A stretch of DNA of 64,000 nucleotides from Acidobacteriaceae bacterium (GTDB taxonomy: Bacteria; Acidobacteriota; Terriglobia; Terriglobales; Acidobacteriaceae). Positions 24,473-33,316 of this stretch are shown one piece after another; the stretch's first letter is position 1; every line of letters begins with the position of its first letter. The notes beneath the pieces are model-generated. The model was not told where the DNA came from and ran no database searches. It worked only from the letters and a program-made list of their open reading frames with translations. The stretch covers positions 111,313 through 175,312 of the forward strand of contig DAIDLI010000122.1 in assembly GCA_027449545.1 (NCBI GenBank). Direction: 5' to 3'. The position numbers were made by a program, and so were the translations under genes.

Positions 24473-25981
24473 ATGCAGACGGAAAAATTTGTTGTCAACT
24501 ACGGGCATGTCCTCCGCAATGCCGTCCTCAATCTCGTTGGACGTATCCTGCCCGCATTGGTGGCAGTGATCGCCATTCCAATCATGATCCGTGGGATGGG
24601 CACTGAATCATATGGGGTTCTCTCGCTCGCGCTGGTGATCGTGACCTATTTCAGCTTGTTTGATCTCGGTATGGGAGAAGCCACCACCAAATTTATCGCC
24701 GAGGCCTTGGGTAAGGGAGATATCGAACACATTTCCGACCTTATCTGGACATCGACAGCGTTGATCGCCGGTCTCGGGGCAACCGGCGGGCTGTTCATGT
24801 ATTTTGTCAGCCCATTTCTGGTCAGTCACTTATTGAACATCTCGCCAGCAGCCCAGCCCGAGGCATTATCGGCATTTCAAATCATGGCGACGGCCGTCCC
24901 TTTTCTGCTGCTGGCCGCCGGTCTGCGGGGTGCTTTGGAGGCACGGCAGCGGTATGACCTCGTAAACGCAGTGACGGTGCCGAGCACAGTTGCCAGTTAT
25001 CTTCTCCCGGTGGTTGCCATTCTGCTTAAGCAGGGCCTGGACGTCATCATCATGTATCTAGTCATCTCCCGCGTGTTGACTTGCCTGGGATTTCTAATAG
25101 AGTGCTTATGGATATATCCTAGTATGCATGATTCGTTCAGTATCGACAGACGATTAGTTCGGCCGCTCCTGCATTTTGGAGGATGGCTGGCTATCTCCAA
25201 TATGTCCTGGCCGATTCTTCTCTATCTCGATAGGGTCCTCATCAGCTCGATGCTCAGCGTAGCGGACTTGCCCTTCTATGCAGCGCCATGCGACCTAATC
25301 ACCAAACTGTGGGTCTTTCCGGCAAGCTGGATGGCATTGTACCCAGCATTCAGCGCAATCGGGAGGAGTATGGAAAGCGAGATTGCCGATCTATGCGCGC
25401 TGGGTTTAAAGCATCTCGCGCTTCTCCTCGGACCAATTGTGATTGTCTGTGTCATCCTTGCAGGGCCGATTTTAAAAAGGTGGCTGGGGCAGACGTTCGA
25501 GCAGCACAGCTCCCTTGCTTTTCAGATTTTGGCGCTTGGTGTTTTCTTGAATTCACTAGGTACGATTCCTGATCGCCTGATCAAGGGTCTAGGGCATCCC
25601 CACATTGTTGCTAAGCTGCATGTTAGCGAACTGCCGCTCTACTTCTGCCTGCTGTATCTGTTAATCCATTACTACGGAATCACGGGTGCAGCAATGGCCT
25701 GGACCTTCCGTTCCGGTGTGGAAGCGATCATTATGTTCTGCATTGCCGATCGCTTGGTGCCTGCCGGCAGAACCGCGGTGAAGAAGGCCGGAGGGATCCG
25801 CGTTCTAGTCTTCATCTGCGCGTTTGCTGGATCTGCTGTGACCGCATTTTTGCTCTTCCATGGGCTGCGGCTCCTCATCTTTGGTTGTGCAGTGTTGCTG
25901 ATATTCGGCGGTACCCTATGGAAGATCGTGCTAAATCAATCTGAAAGGCAATGGATCCTGGCGGCTGCTCGGATTCGCTGA
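24473..25981 (+). CDS. Wzx-like polysaccharide flippase (MATE/MOP superfamily)
   Basis: A 502-residue protein with about 12-14 hydrophobic segments and few soluble loops. The opening NAVLNLVGRILPALVAVIAIPIMIRGMGTESYGVLSLALV is the typical first two helices of Wzx/RfbX proteins, with the conserved GxxxYG pattern. Wzx flips undecaprenyl-pyrophosphate-linked repeat units across the inner membrane. Its presence with a Wzz and a Wzy-like protein points to the Wzx/Wzy pathway rather than an ABC-transporter pathway. The gene belongs to the lower-GC core of the cluster. Confidence 0.88.
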   Translation: MQTEKFVVNYGHVLRNAVLNLVGRILPALVAVIAIPIMIRGMGTESYGVLSLALVIVTYFSLFDLGMGEATTKFIAEALGKGDIEHISDLIWTSTALIAGLGATGGLFMYFVSPFLVSHLLNISPAAQPEALSAFQIMATAVPFLLLAAGLRGALEARQRYDLVNAVTVPSTVASYLLPVVAILLKQGLDVIIMYLVISRVLTCLGFLIECLWIYPSMHDSFSIDRRLVRPLLHFGGWLAISNMSWPILLYLDRVLISSMLSVADLPFYAAPCDLITKLWVFPASWMALYPAFSAIGRSMESEIADLCALGLKHLALLLGPIVIVCVILAGPILKRWLGQTFEQHSSLAFQILALGVFLNSLGTIPDRLIKGLGHPHIVAKLHVSELPLYFCLLYLLIHYYGITGAAMAWTFRSGVEAIIMFCIADRLVPAGRTAVKKAGGIRVLVFICAFAGSAVTAFLLFHGLRLLIFGCAVLLIFGGTLWKIVLNQSERQWILAAARIR

Positions 25982-26041
25982 AATGCGCATCTGCATTCCG
26001 CGTGAGTCGCGGAAAGTCCGCCTGTATCTACATGAGGTCCT

Positions 26042-27040
26042 ATGAGCTACTACCAGAATGTGCTAAAGAGCCTTCAAGCGCGCAACGGTGAATCTGTTGC
26101 TAGTCTGCATGTGGGTGACGCGCGAGTGGGCTTTGCCTTTAGTACCAAGGATCGCGTGGATTTTACTACCTCCACCTTAGCCAGTATCGACACTGAAGGA
26201 GGTTTCGATCTGATTTGGGTAGATGGCAGTGTTACGCCGGAAGGCAGAAAAATGCCATATCAAGTAAAGCTTCGCCATGCTCAACTTGTAGAGATCCACA
26301 GCGATATCCGCGGGGGACCAGATCGTGCGATCTGTTTTAGTCTGAAGCGCCTCCTGGATCTAGGCTATGACTACTGCGGGCTTATCGAAAACGACATGAT
26401 TTTCGAGCCGGGGTGGTATTCGACGCTTCTCGGCTTGTTTGCGCGCACCGCTGCTGATGGCGTTCGCTGTGGTGCTGCGACTGTACGGGGATTCCGCAGC
26501 CGGGCTTTGGAGTATAGGAGAGGTTACTTCCTCTGTTGGAACGTTGGGGCGGGAATGGTACTGTTCTCGCGGCGCGCGGCGCAACTGCTCCTCGATCAGT
26601 ATCAGACCCTTGCGGGGATGACCGCTCGTCGTGTCTGGCGCTTCTATGCTGAAACCTTCGGAGTCGACCTCGGCGGCATCTGGGATATGTGGTGCGAAGC
26701 ACCAGACCGGCCCTTGGGCATGGATTGGGGTTACAGTCCATTGCTATATCGGCATGGTTTTGCCTCAGTTGGTTCTATTCCTTCCATGACTTGCGATCTC
26801 GAGTTTGACGTGGAGCTGCTCTTGCGAACACAGTATGTTACCGCGGATCAGGACAACGCGGGCACCGTTTGGCCGCGAGTCTCTGCAGCGCGCATTTTAC
26901 AGAAGCGGATTGAGGACCCCTTCTTTAAAATTGGTTGGTTTGGTCTGAACAGAATGCCTCACCTCCGTAATCGAATCGCTGCTGCCCATAAAGCAAGAAC
27001 CTCTGCTGGGAAGCCTGCCATAAAGCTTATTCGATCATGA
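26042..27040 (+). CDS. Putative GT-A-type glycosyltransferase
   Basis: A 332-residue soluble protein with a GAGG-type ribosome-binding site. The segment GYDYCGLIENDMIFEPGWYSTLLGLF (about 118-143) has the acidic cluster and following Pro-Gly-Trp typical of GT-A transferases, where the acidic pair binds metal and nucleotide sugar. The N-terminal region (VGFAFSTKDRVDFTTSTLASID) fits the nucleotide-binding strand. DLGGIWDMWCEAPDRP (about 217-232) may hold the catalytic acid. I do not recognise a close named family, and donor and acceptor are unknown. Its place between flippase and methyltransferase genes supports a role in assembling the repeat unit. Confidence 0.6.
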   Translation: MSYYQNVLKSLQARNGESVASLHVGDARVGFAFSTKDRVDFTTSTLASIDTEGGFDLIWVDGSVTPEGRKMPYQVKLRHAQLVEIHSDIRGGPDRAICFSLKRLLDLGYDYCGLIENDMIFEPGWYSTLLGLFARTAADGVRCGAATVRGFRSRALEYRRGYFLCWNVGAGMVLFSRRAAQLLLDQYQTLAGMTARRVWRFYAETFGVDLGGIWDMWCEAPDRPLGMDWGYSPLLYRHGFASVGSIPSMTCDLEFDVELLLRTQYVTADQDNAGTVWPRVSAARILQKRIEDPFFKIGWFGLNRMPHLRNRIAAAHKARTSAGKPAIKLIRS

Positions 27041-27361
27041 TGGCTCGACCAAAACCCTTTAAGCCCCAGGCGCAGGAACCTGGCTCTACTGTACGTATGA
27101 TAGCTATGGATACGGCAAAAGTATGCCACGAAGCTCGAAGGACACCCGGGGTACTTGAAAACGAGAAATGCTGCGTTCCAACCCCAAAAGTTTACCGTGA
27201 CAACCGATGTAGTAACACGAACTAACGATTCAAGTTCCCCCTTTTAATCACTTATCCGCTGCTCAGCTGGTGGCTAAAGTTCATCTCCGATGCAAGAATC
27301 GCACCTACGGCCGTATGGAGCGGAACATGGCCAGAGGGCAACAAACAGAGGAGCATATTCA
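27041..27361. other. Gap inside the exopolysaccharide cluster without a convincing gene
   Basis: About 320 bp. A 62-codon frame (27037-27225) overlaps the preceding stop by four bases but is Pro/Lys/Cys-rich and unlike any family I know, so I do not call it. GAGGAG at 27348-27353 is the ribosome-binding site of the next gene. The gap is unusually long for this otherwise compact operon and may mark a lost gene. Confidence 0.45.
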
Positions 27362-28132
27362 ATGCTGGAAGGAGCAACCGTGCAAAAAAATGAAGTCCTG
27401 CGCAAGATGTTGCCAACACGTGTTAGACCTAGACGCATCATCTCGGGGCCCTTGCAGGGGCGCCTTCTGGCTACCTCTTGGCATGATTATCCCGCCGCGT
27501 TGATCGGCCGGGCGGAACGAGATCTGATCGCCTGGATCCAGGCAAATGCGCGCCCAGGCGACACATGGCTCGATGTGGGAGCCAACTACGGCTATACTTC
27601 ACTTGCTCTCTGCAAGAGTGTAGGTGAGGGTGGTCGGGTTTTCGCCTTTGAGCCGCTCCTGCGCACGGCGGGCCATTTGGCCACGACTCGATCCGTAAAC
27701 CAGCTTCTTCAATTGACAGTAGTACCCCTTGCACTCGGCAACTCAGAAACGCTCACTCCCATCCGCGTGCCAGTCTGGAAGGGAATGGCCCAACCCGCCG
27801 GGCCAGGAACTCACGTGACGCTGGATAAGGCTCTCACAGAGACCATATTCTCGATCGGCTTGGACGCAGTCTGGACTTGCTTCTGCGGCCAAAATCCACG
27901 GGTTGCTGGAATCAAAATCGATGTTGAAGGAAGCGAAGTCGCCGTTCTACGCGGGATGAGAGCGACTCTTCGACAATATAGGCCCAAACTCGTAATCGAA
28001 GTCCACCGCTCCCGCGGCGTACGCCTCGACGAGGTTTTTGAAGAAGTCTCTCAGTCGGGCTACAGCCCAGAACCACATGTGATAGAAAAAACCGACCGGG
28101 AGGATCCAAACCTGGAATTTCTCCCTCTGTAG
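27362..28132 (+). CDS. FkbM-family methyltransferase
   Basis: I choose the ATG at 27362 with GAGGAG eight bases upstream; a GTG at 27380 with GGAAGGAG is an equally good alternative. The protein has about 256 residues. The SAM-binding motif I is TWLDVGANYGYTSL, with the acidic motif II in RVFAFEPLLRT. The segment GIKIDVEGSEVAVLRGM is the FkbM hallmark. FkbM enzymes O-methylate sugars or macrolide hydroxyls. In this cluster it probably methylates a sugar of the exopolysaccharide, possibly capping or masking it. Confidence 0.85.
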   Translation: MLEGATVQKNEVLRKMLPTRVRPRRIISGPLQGRLLATSWHDYPAALIGRAERDLIAWIQANARPGDTWLDVGANYGYTSLALCKSVGEGGRVFAFEPLLRTAGHLATTRSVNQLLQLTVVPLALGNSETLTPIRVPVWKGMAQPAGPGTHVTLDKALTETIFSIGLDAVWTCFCGQNPRVAGIKIDVEGSEVAVLRGMRATLRQYRPKLVIEVHRSRGVRLDEVFEEVSQSGYSPEPHVIEKTDREDPNLEFLPL

Positions 28133-28172
28133 CGAGAAAACCTTCAAATAAGCATCAAATTTCGTTCACCTC

Positions 28173-29645
28173 ATGCCTCCCCACATCCCTCGTTTCAATT
28201 CGCAGCGAGATGAAGGCGATCCCCTCCCGTCTGGCCACTCGGTGGAGACAAGCGTCCTCCTAGGCTGGCTGATGAGCATGGTTGCACTTCTGCTTCTCTC
28301 TTCCGCATTCCTGATTGGTGGAGCAGAACCGGCGACGATTGTGCTCGGAGCTCTAATTGGAGCACTGGGAGTTTACAAGCCTGCCACTGCACTGTGGACA
28401 AATATTGGATTTCTTGTCTTTGCCTGCGTGGCATTGCCCCCTCCGCCGCCCGGCCCCCTCCCACTCCAGTACTACTTTTGGGGTGCAGGTGCCGCAATGA
28501 TTGCTACGGGTGCCTCTCTAGGTTGGCTCGGGAAGCGCCCGGATCCTGCTCCTGCAACATCGATCCCCTTCGACTCCATCATGCGGTTGATCTTCGCAGT
28601 CTGTGTCATATCGTCGATCTACGGGATAGTCAGAGGGAATTCACCGTTTGCTGTCGTCAGACAACTTTTCGGTTGTGCGCTCCTCTTTGTCTACTATCTT
28701 CTGGGACAACACTTCTTTCTGAGCCTGGCTGATATTGAGCACTGGATTAAGAATGTGACTCGAGCGGTGGCAGCAGCCTCAGCCGTTTACTCCGCAAAGG
28801 CAATCTCCATAAGCCTCCGTGAGTCCTCCTATTTCCAAGACAGATCACCTCTCGCGTTCTTGGCTGGAGGCGCTGTTGTGCTGTTGTTCGTCGAAATTCT
28901 TCGGATCCCTTCGGTGAAGGCAAGGATACTAAACTCACTATTCCTAGTGTTCTGTACACTTGAAATTCTGGCGAGCGGGGCGCGATTTGTGATGGGGAGC
29001 GCCATAGCTACTGTACTGATCGTTGTTCTATTACGCCAAAGACGGCGTGTCTGGCTAGGTGGAATTGCCTTCTTGCTGTTGTCAGGAATTGCAGTTGGAA
29101 TCTTCGTTAGCCACCTGGACGAACTGACGGGACAGCTGAATACAGTGGCTGGACTTGCGCAAAGATTCTCACCGATAAACATAACGGACGACTGGTCATA
29201 TCTTTCCCGGATTGCTCAAATGCAGTCCATATTTGCGACGGTTCGACAGCACCCCATCCTGGGCGCGGGCATGGGAGCGGATGTGAATTATGTGGTCGAT
29301 GATCACCCCAATCTCTTTAATACCACTCCCTATGTGGATAACGGCTGGGGATTTGTTCTTCTCAAGATGGGCCTGGTGGGACTGCTTCTCTTCCTTGCGT
29401 TGATTTGGAAATTCCTCCGCTTTGCAGTGCGTCCTTTACCGCCTCAGATTCCTTTGCGCATTTTACATCTGCGCGAGTCTCTGCTCGCGCTCTTGCTATT
29501 TGGAATCCTGAGCTTTACAGGAGGCCCCACATTCTTTCAATTCACATCGTCAAGCCTGCTGGGCGTGGATTTGGGCGCTCTAGGCTGTCTGTGGAGCATC
29601 CTCAGCTCTAGCATGCAACCTAGTGAATCATCCATTCCCGCATAG
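28173..29645 (+). CDS. Wzy-like polysaccharide polymerase / O-antigen ligase family membrane protein
   Basis: A 490-residue protein with about 11-12 predicted membrane segments. A large loop near residues 350-390 carries HPILGAGMGADVNYVVDDHPNLFN, followed by VDNGWGFVLLKMGLVGLLLFL, the pattern seen in Wzy_C/O-antigen ligase proteins (conserved His and Gly before the last helices). It would join repeat units into the chain at the periplasmic face. With Wzx and Wzz genes in the same operon, polymerase is the more likely role than ligase. Its end overlaps the upstream extension of the next track ORF but not the start I chose there. Confidence 0.75.
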   Translation: MPPHIPRFNSQRDEGDPLPSGHSVETSVLLGWLMSMVALLLLSSAFLIGGAEPATIVLGALIGALGVYKPATALWTNIGFLVFACVALPPPPPGPLPLQYYFWGAGAAMIATGASLGWLGKRPDPAPATSIPFDSIMRLIFAVCVISSIYGIVRGNSPFAVVRQLFGCALLFVYYLLGQHFFLSLADIEHWIKNVTRAVAAASAVYSAKAISISLRESSYFQDRSPLAFLAGGAVVLLFVEILRIPSVKARILNSLFLVFCTLEILASGARFVMGSAIATVLIVVLLRQRRRVWLGGIAFLLLSGIAVGIFVSHLDELTGQLNTVAGLAQRFSPINITDDWSYLSRIAQMQSIFATVRQHPILGAGMGADVNYVVDDHPNLFNTTPYVDNGWGFVLLKMGLVGLLLFLALIWKFLRFAVRPLPPQIPLRILHLRESLLALLLFGILSFTGGPTFFQFTSSSLLGVDLGALGCLWSILSSSMQPSESSIPA

Positions 29646-29670
29646 TCTATCGACAGGAAGTTACGAATCT

Positions 29671-30795
29671 ATGCGAATTGCGATCAACGCTGCGTACCTG
29701 CGCCGGGGTGCGCACGACGGAATTGCTAACTTCGGACGCGGCCTCATCCGTCACCTGGCAGAACTGGACGAGGATCTCCTACTCTACTCGCCCGAAGCCA
29801 TGGAGAGCATCAGAGGCAAACTTTACCACAGGAAGACGCCGGAAGCTTTGAGCGTGAGAAATGGTCCGCTTGCCGGGCTATTCAGGGTCGGAGTGTGGTC
29901 GCAGACAATCTTGCCATATCGCGCTCTACAAGACCACGCCAACGTGCTACTTTGTCCCGTTCCCGAGGGCATGTTCCGACCTATGGTTCCGCAGGTCATT
30001 GTAGTCCACGATTTGTTTCCCGCGATATTTCCACATTCGTTTGGGTATCTGCGCCAGTATGTCAAGTATGGCTTGCCAGCTATCCTTGCCGCGTCTGAAA
30101 AGATCATCGCAGCGTCCAAGCAAACCAAGAACGACATCGTTGCCCATTTTGGCATACCTGAAGACAAAGTTAGAGTAGTATATCAAGGGATTGATCCTAC
30201 ATACTTTTCGAATGATGCGGGTGTTGCCCCTGCAGGTCACCAAGAGCAGCCCTTCTTCCTATTCGTGGGTCGCGGATGTCCTCACAAAAACCTTGAGACT
30301 GTGCTGCACGCATTTGCGATCAATCATGCGACCACGCCGCACCAGTTAGTCGCCGTAATTGACGTCTACGGAAAGGAGGACGAGAATAACGTGCGCAGGC
30401 TCCTCCGGCTGGCCTCGTCATTAGGGATTCGTGAACGGCTTCGTATCCATTCCCACCTAACTTGTCGCGAAATCCTATTTCTGTACAGGAATGCTACCGC
30501 CGTGGTTCTCCTCTCCAAGTACGAGGGTTTTGGGTTGCCTCCGCTAGAAGCAATGGCTGTAGGCACGCCGGCGATTGTGAGCAACTCCAGCGCCCTTGGC
30601 GAAGTTGCGGGAGGAGGAGCTATTTGTGTGCCGTCAGATGATCCCGTTCCCGCCGCGGAAGCAATGAGGCAACTTGCATGCGATCCAGAGTTTCATGCCG
30701 CTCAATCGCGTATTGCAGCGGAGTATGCGCGCAGATTCACTTGGAAAAGGGCTGCTTGCGAGGTCCGTGAGATCCTCGCGCAGATCGCACGTTAG
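29671..30795 (+). CDS. GT4-family glycosyltransferase
   Basis: I choose the ATG at 29671 (MRIAINAAYL), 16 codons inside the track ORF; AGGAAG lies upstream. It has 374 residues with GT-B fold. The N-terminal half ends near FIPAIFPHSF-like text (VVHDLFPAIFPHSFG). The C-terminal half starts at FFLFVGRGCPHKN and holds the retaining-GT motif EGFGLPPLEAMAVGTP (E-x7-E). The likely role is adding a sugar to the lipid-linked repeat unit on the cytoplasmic side. The stop codon TAG (30793-30795) is split by the IS630 insertion: TA is the target duplication and G is the first base of the element. Confidence 0.88.
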   Translation: MRIAINAAYLRRGAHDGIANFGRGLIRHLAELDEDLLLYSPEAMESIRGKLYHRKTPEALSVRNGPLAGLFRVGVWSQTILPYRALQDHANVLLCPVPEGMFRPMVPQVIVVHDLFPAIFPHSFGYLRQYVKYGLPAILAASEKIIAASKQTKNDIVAHFGIPEDKVRVVYQGIDPTYFSNDAGVAPAGHQEQPFFLFVGRGCPHKNLETVLHAFAINHATTPHQLVAVIDVYGKEDENNVRRLLRLASSLGIRERLRIHSHLTCREILFLYRNATAVVLLSKYEGFGLPPLEAMAVGTPAIVSNSSALGEVAGGGAICVPSDDPVPAAEAMRQLACDPEFHAAQSRIAAEYARRFTWKRAACEVREILAQIAR

Positions 30796-30811
30796 TGTAC
30801 TGAGTCAATAA
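30795..30811 (+). repeat. Left terminal inverted repeat of the IS630 element
   Basis: GTGTACTGAGTCAATAA, directly next to the TA duplication. It pairs with the right end at 31926-31942. Confidence 0.85.
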
Positions 30812-30862
30812 ATAACCACACTAAATATGCTGTGGACCATCTAACATGGCAGGGAGTGAGCC

Positions 30863-31945
30863 ATGGGTCGCAGTGCTGCAGGGATTGAAGTAGCGGAGCG
30901 GGACAGAACGGTATTGGCTGGATGGGCGCGTCGGTCGAAGACAGCGCAGGCCTTGTCTCAGCGTGCGCAGATTATCTTGCGGCTGGGCGAAGGACAGAGC
31001 AGCAGCGACGTAGCGCGGCTGATGCAGGTACACATCCAGACGGTAGGCAAATGGCGGGAACGATTCCGCCTGCGCGGGGTCGACGGCCTGCTCGATGAGC
31101 CGCGGCCCGGCCAGCCGCGCAAGGTCACTGACGCACACGTGGAAGCGGTCATTGCGCGTACGCTTGAGAGCAAGCCGGCCAATGCAACGCACTGGTCCAC
31201 TCGCTCGATGGCCAAGGCGACGGGCCTGAACCAAACCGCCATAAGCCGCATCTGGCGCGCCTTTGCCTTGCAGCCACATCGCTCGGAGAGTTTCAAGCTG
31301 TCGCGCGACCCGTTATTCATCGACAAGGTGCGCGACATCGTTGGGCTTTACTTAAACCCGCCGCAGCGCGCTCTGGTGTTGTGTGTTGATGAGAAGAGCC
31401 AGATTCAGGCGTTGGAGAGGACTGCTCCTCTGTTGCCGATGCGGCCAGGGCAAGCCGAACGCCGCGCTCACGACTATATGCGCCACGGAACCACCAGCTT
31501 GTTTGCCGCTCTGAACACAAAAACCGGCGACGTCATTGCCAAGATGCATCGCCGGCATCGCTCCGAGGAGTTTCGCAAGTTTCTCGACACCATTGAAAAG
31601 AGTGTGCCTGAAGACCTCGACGTGCACCTGGTAATGGATAACTACGCCACACACAAAACCGCTGCGATTCAACGCTGGCTTATCAAGCGGCCCCGCTTCC
31701 ATGTGCACTTCACACCCACCTCGGCCTCATGGCTCAATCTGGTCGAGCGCTGGTTTGCCGCATTGACGGAAAAGCAACTGCGCCGAAACAGCTTCCGATC
31801 CACCCGCGAACTGGAAGCTGCTATCCGCCAATTTCTCGATCATCACAACGCCCAGCCAAGGCCCTTCGTCTGGACCAAAACCGCAGACCAAATCCTCGAT
31901 TCCATCGCTCGCTATTGTCAGCGAATTAACGACTCAGGACACTAG
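30863..31945 (+). CDS. IS630-family transposase
   Basis: A 360-residue DDE transposase, full length for IS630. The N-terminal helix-turn-helix region (about 20-75: [33 protein letters not shown]) binds the ends. The catalytic triad is visible: Asp in [13 protein letters not shown], Asp in [11 protein letters not shown] and Glu in [14 protein letters not shown]. No frameshift is present, so the protein looks active. The final codons run through the right inverted repeat (GACTCAGGACAC), and the stop TAG is made of the duplicated TA plus the first host base G. The element therefore encodes no stop of its own in this frame. Confidence 0.95.
   Translation: MGRSAAGIEVAERDRTVLAGWARRSKTAQALSQRAQIILRLGEGQSSSDVARLMQVHIQTVGKWRERFRLRGVDGLLDEPRPGQPRKVTDAHVEAVIARTLESKPANATHWSTRSMAKATGLNQTAISRIWRAFALQPHRSESFKLSRDPLFIDKVRDIVGLYLNPPQRALVLCVDEKSQIQALERTAPLLPMRPGQAERRAHDYMRHGTTSLFAALNTKTGDVIAKMHRRHRSEEFRKFLDTIEKSVPEDLDVHLVMDNYATHKTAAIQRWLIKRPRFHVHFTPTSASWLNLVERWFAALTEKQLRRNSFRSTRELEAAIRQFLDHHNAQPRPFVWTKTADQILDSIARYCQRINDSGH
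31926..31942 (-). repeat. Right terminal inverted repeat of the IS630 element
   Basis: TTAACGACTCAGGACAC, the inverted counterpart of the left end, followed by TA. It also encodes the last residues of the transposase. Confidence 0.85.
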
Positions 31946-31983
31946 ATAGCCTTAACAGTACAAGAAGGAGCGGACTCAATCCT

Positions 31984-33192
31984 GTGCGCATTCTCTATGT
32001 TCTCCCGTTCTCCCCTTGGGAAGCCAAGGTTCGAAGCTTTAATCTGATTCGCCTTCTCGGGCAAAGGCACCAGATTGACCTGGTGTGCGTGGTTCGTTCG
32101 GAGCGTGATGTCCAGCGCGTCCGGGATATAGCACCACATTGCTCCAGCATCCGGACGGGAACCTTCGGCACTGCAGGAGCGATATTCAGGTGCCTAAAGG
32201 CCGTGCCCAGCAGTACCCCACTACGTATTGCGTATGTTGCCTCAGGGTCAATGCAGAGCGCTGTTCGGGAGGCAATCCAGCACAGGCGCCCCGATGTGAT
32301 TTATGTTGAGCGGTGGCGTGGCCTACAGTACGTACCTTATGAAGAGAAAATTCCGATTGTGTGCGACCCTACGGATTCGATGACTCTCTATAACCGCCGA
32401 CTACTGGCGGGTGGGAGCTTCGCTGAACGCATTCTGGGCGCAGAAGAATATGTGAAATTTCGCCACTATGAGCGCCGATTGGCAGAGCAGGTTGCCGCCA
32501 GCGTATTTTGTTCACATATTGATCTGGATTATGTCCGAAAGTACGCACCGACAGCGAGACTCGTTCACGTTCCTAATGGTGTGGATTGTGCACTATTTGG
32601 GCCAAAGACATCTGCAGAAGAACGGGAGAACACCATTGTCTTTGCCGGGAATTTTTCCTATTCACCTAACCGGCACGCGGTAAGCTATTTTCTCGCCGAT
32701 ATATACCCGCTTATTCGGCGTAAAGTGCCCGATGCGACTTTTACTATAGTTGGAAATCAGGCAACGCAGTTTGTACGACGAAAGTACCCCAGGATTGCTG
32801 GCGTATTGGTTCAAGACTTTGTTCCTTCATTGCGTCCTTGGCTTGCGCAGGGAGCCATCGCAATAGCACCCCAAAAAGTTGGAGCAGGTGTCAGCAACAA
32901 GATCCTTGAGGCGATGGCGGTCGGTACACCGATAGTTGCGAGTCGTGTTGCATGTGGGGATCTTCCTTGCGTTGCCGGGAAGCATCTTCTCATTGCAGAT
33001 GACGCGGCAGAATTTGCTCAACACGCCATTGATCTTCTGGCCGATGTATCCTTGCGGAGATCAATGGCAGAGAGGGCTGTAGCGTGGGTACGTCAATCGT
33101 ATGACTGGTCAGTTGTAGCCCTGCAGATGGAAGCCGTACTACTGGGTGCCTGCAGCGCCACGGAGGCTGTCGCACAGGGCTTCCGCTGCTAG
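31984..33192 (+). CDS. GT4-like glycosyltransferase (sugar transferase of the PEP-CTERM/EpsH-associated type)
   Basis: A 402-residue protein from a GTG start, with AAGGAG about 14 bases upstream. The opening MRILYVLPFSPWEAKVRSFNLIRLLGQRHQIDLV resembles exopolysaccharide transferases of the Stp1/EpsH-associated group. The C-terminal GT-B half shows VFAGNFSYSPN and GAGVSNKILEAMAVGTPIVAS, where the second Glu of the usual E-x7-E motif is kept but the first is replaced by Gly. It probably adds another sugar to the repeat unit. It lies 39 bp after the IS630 element, so its expression now depends on readthrough or a promoter in the insertion. Confidence 0.82.
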   Translation: MRILYVLPFSPWEAKVRSFNLIRLLGQRHQIDLVCVVRSERDVQRVRDIAPHCSSIRTGTFGTAGAIFRCLKAVPSSTPLRIAYVASGSMQSAVREAIQHRRPDVIYVERWRGLQYVPYEEKIPIVCDPTDSMTLYNRRLLAGGSFAERILGAEEYVKFRHYERRLAEQVAASVFCSHIDLDYVRKYAPTARLVHVPNGVDCALFGPKTSAEERENTIVFAGNFSYSPNRHAVSYFLADIYPLIRRKVPDATFTIVGNQATQFVRRKYPRIAGVLVQDFVPSLRPWLAQGAIAIAPQKVGAGVSNKILEAMAVGTPIVASRVACGDLPCVAGKHLLIADDAAEFAQHAIDLLADVSLRRSMAERAVAWVRQSYDWSVVALQMEAVLLGACSATEAVAQGFRC

Positions 33193-33316
33193 GAACTTCG
33201 CTTCACGCCCAAAAACTGATCTTTGTCAGACTGTCTCTCGAGTGTTTTGCCGCTCGGGAGCAATCTGTTCGCAAATCGTCATCAGCCAGTCGTCGCACTG
33301 CGTCAGGAGATCGATC

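Larger units (their letters stand above)
30795..31942 (+). mobile_element. IS630-family insertion sequence, intact
   Basis: An element of 1,148 bp flanked by TA on both sides (30793-30794 and 31943-31944), the expected IS630 target duplication. Terminal inverted repeats are GTGTACTGAGTCAATAA (30795-30811) and, reversed, GTGTCCTGAGTCGTTAA (31942-31926), matching at 14 of 17 positions. The single transposase gene is complete. Insertion fell in the TAG stop codon of the upstream GT4 gene; removing one TA and the element restores CGT-TAG-ATA. It separates two glycosyltransferase genes in the same orientation and may affect downstream transcription. Confidence 0.92.

Noticed and set aside
27037-27225. 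62-codon ORF overlapping the GT-A-like gene stop
   Set aside because: The ATGA overlap is suggestive, but composition is not protein-like and no family is recognised.
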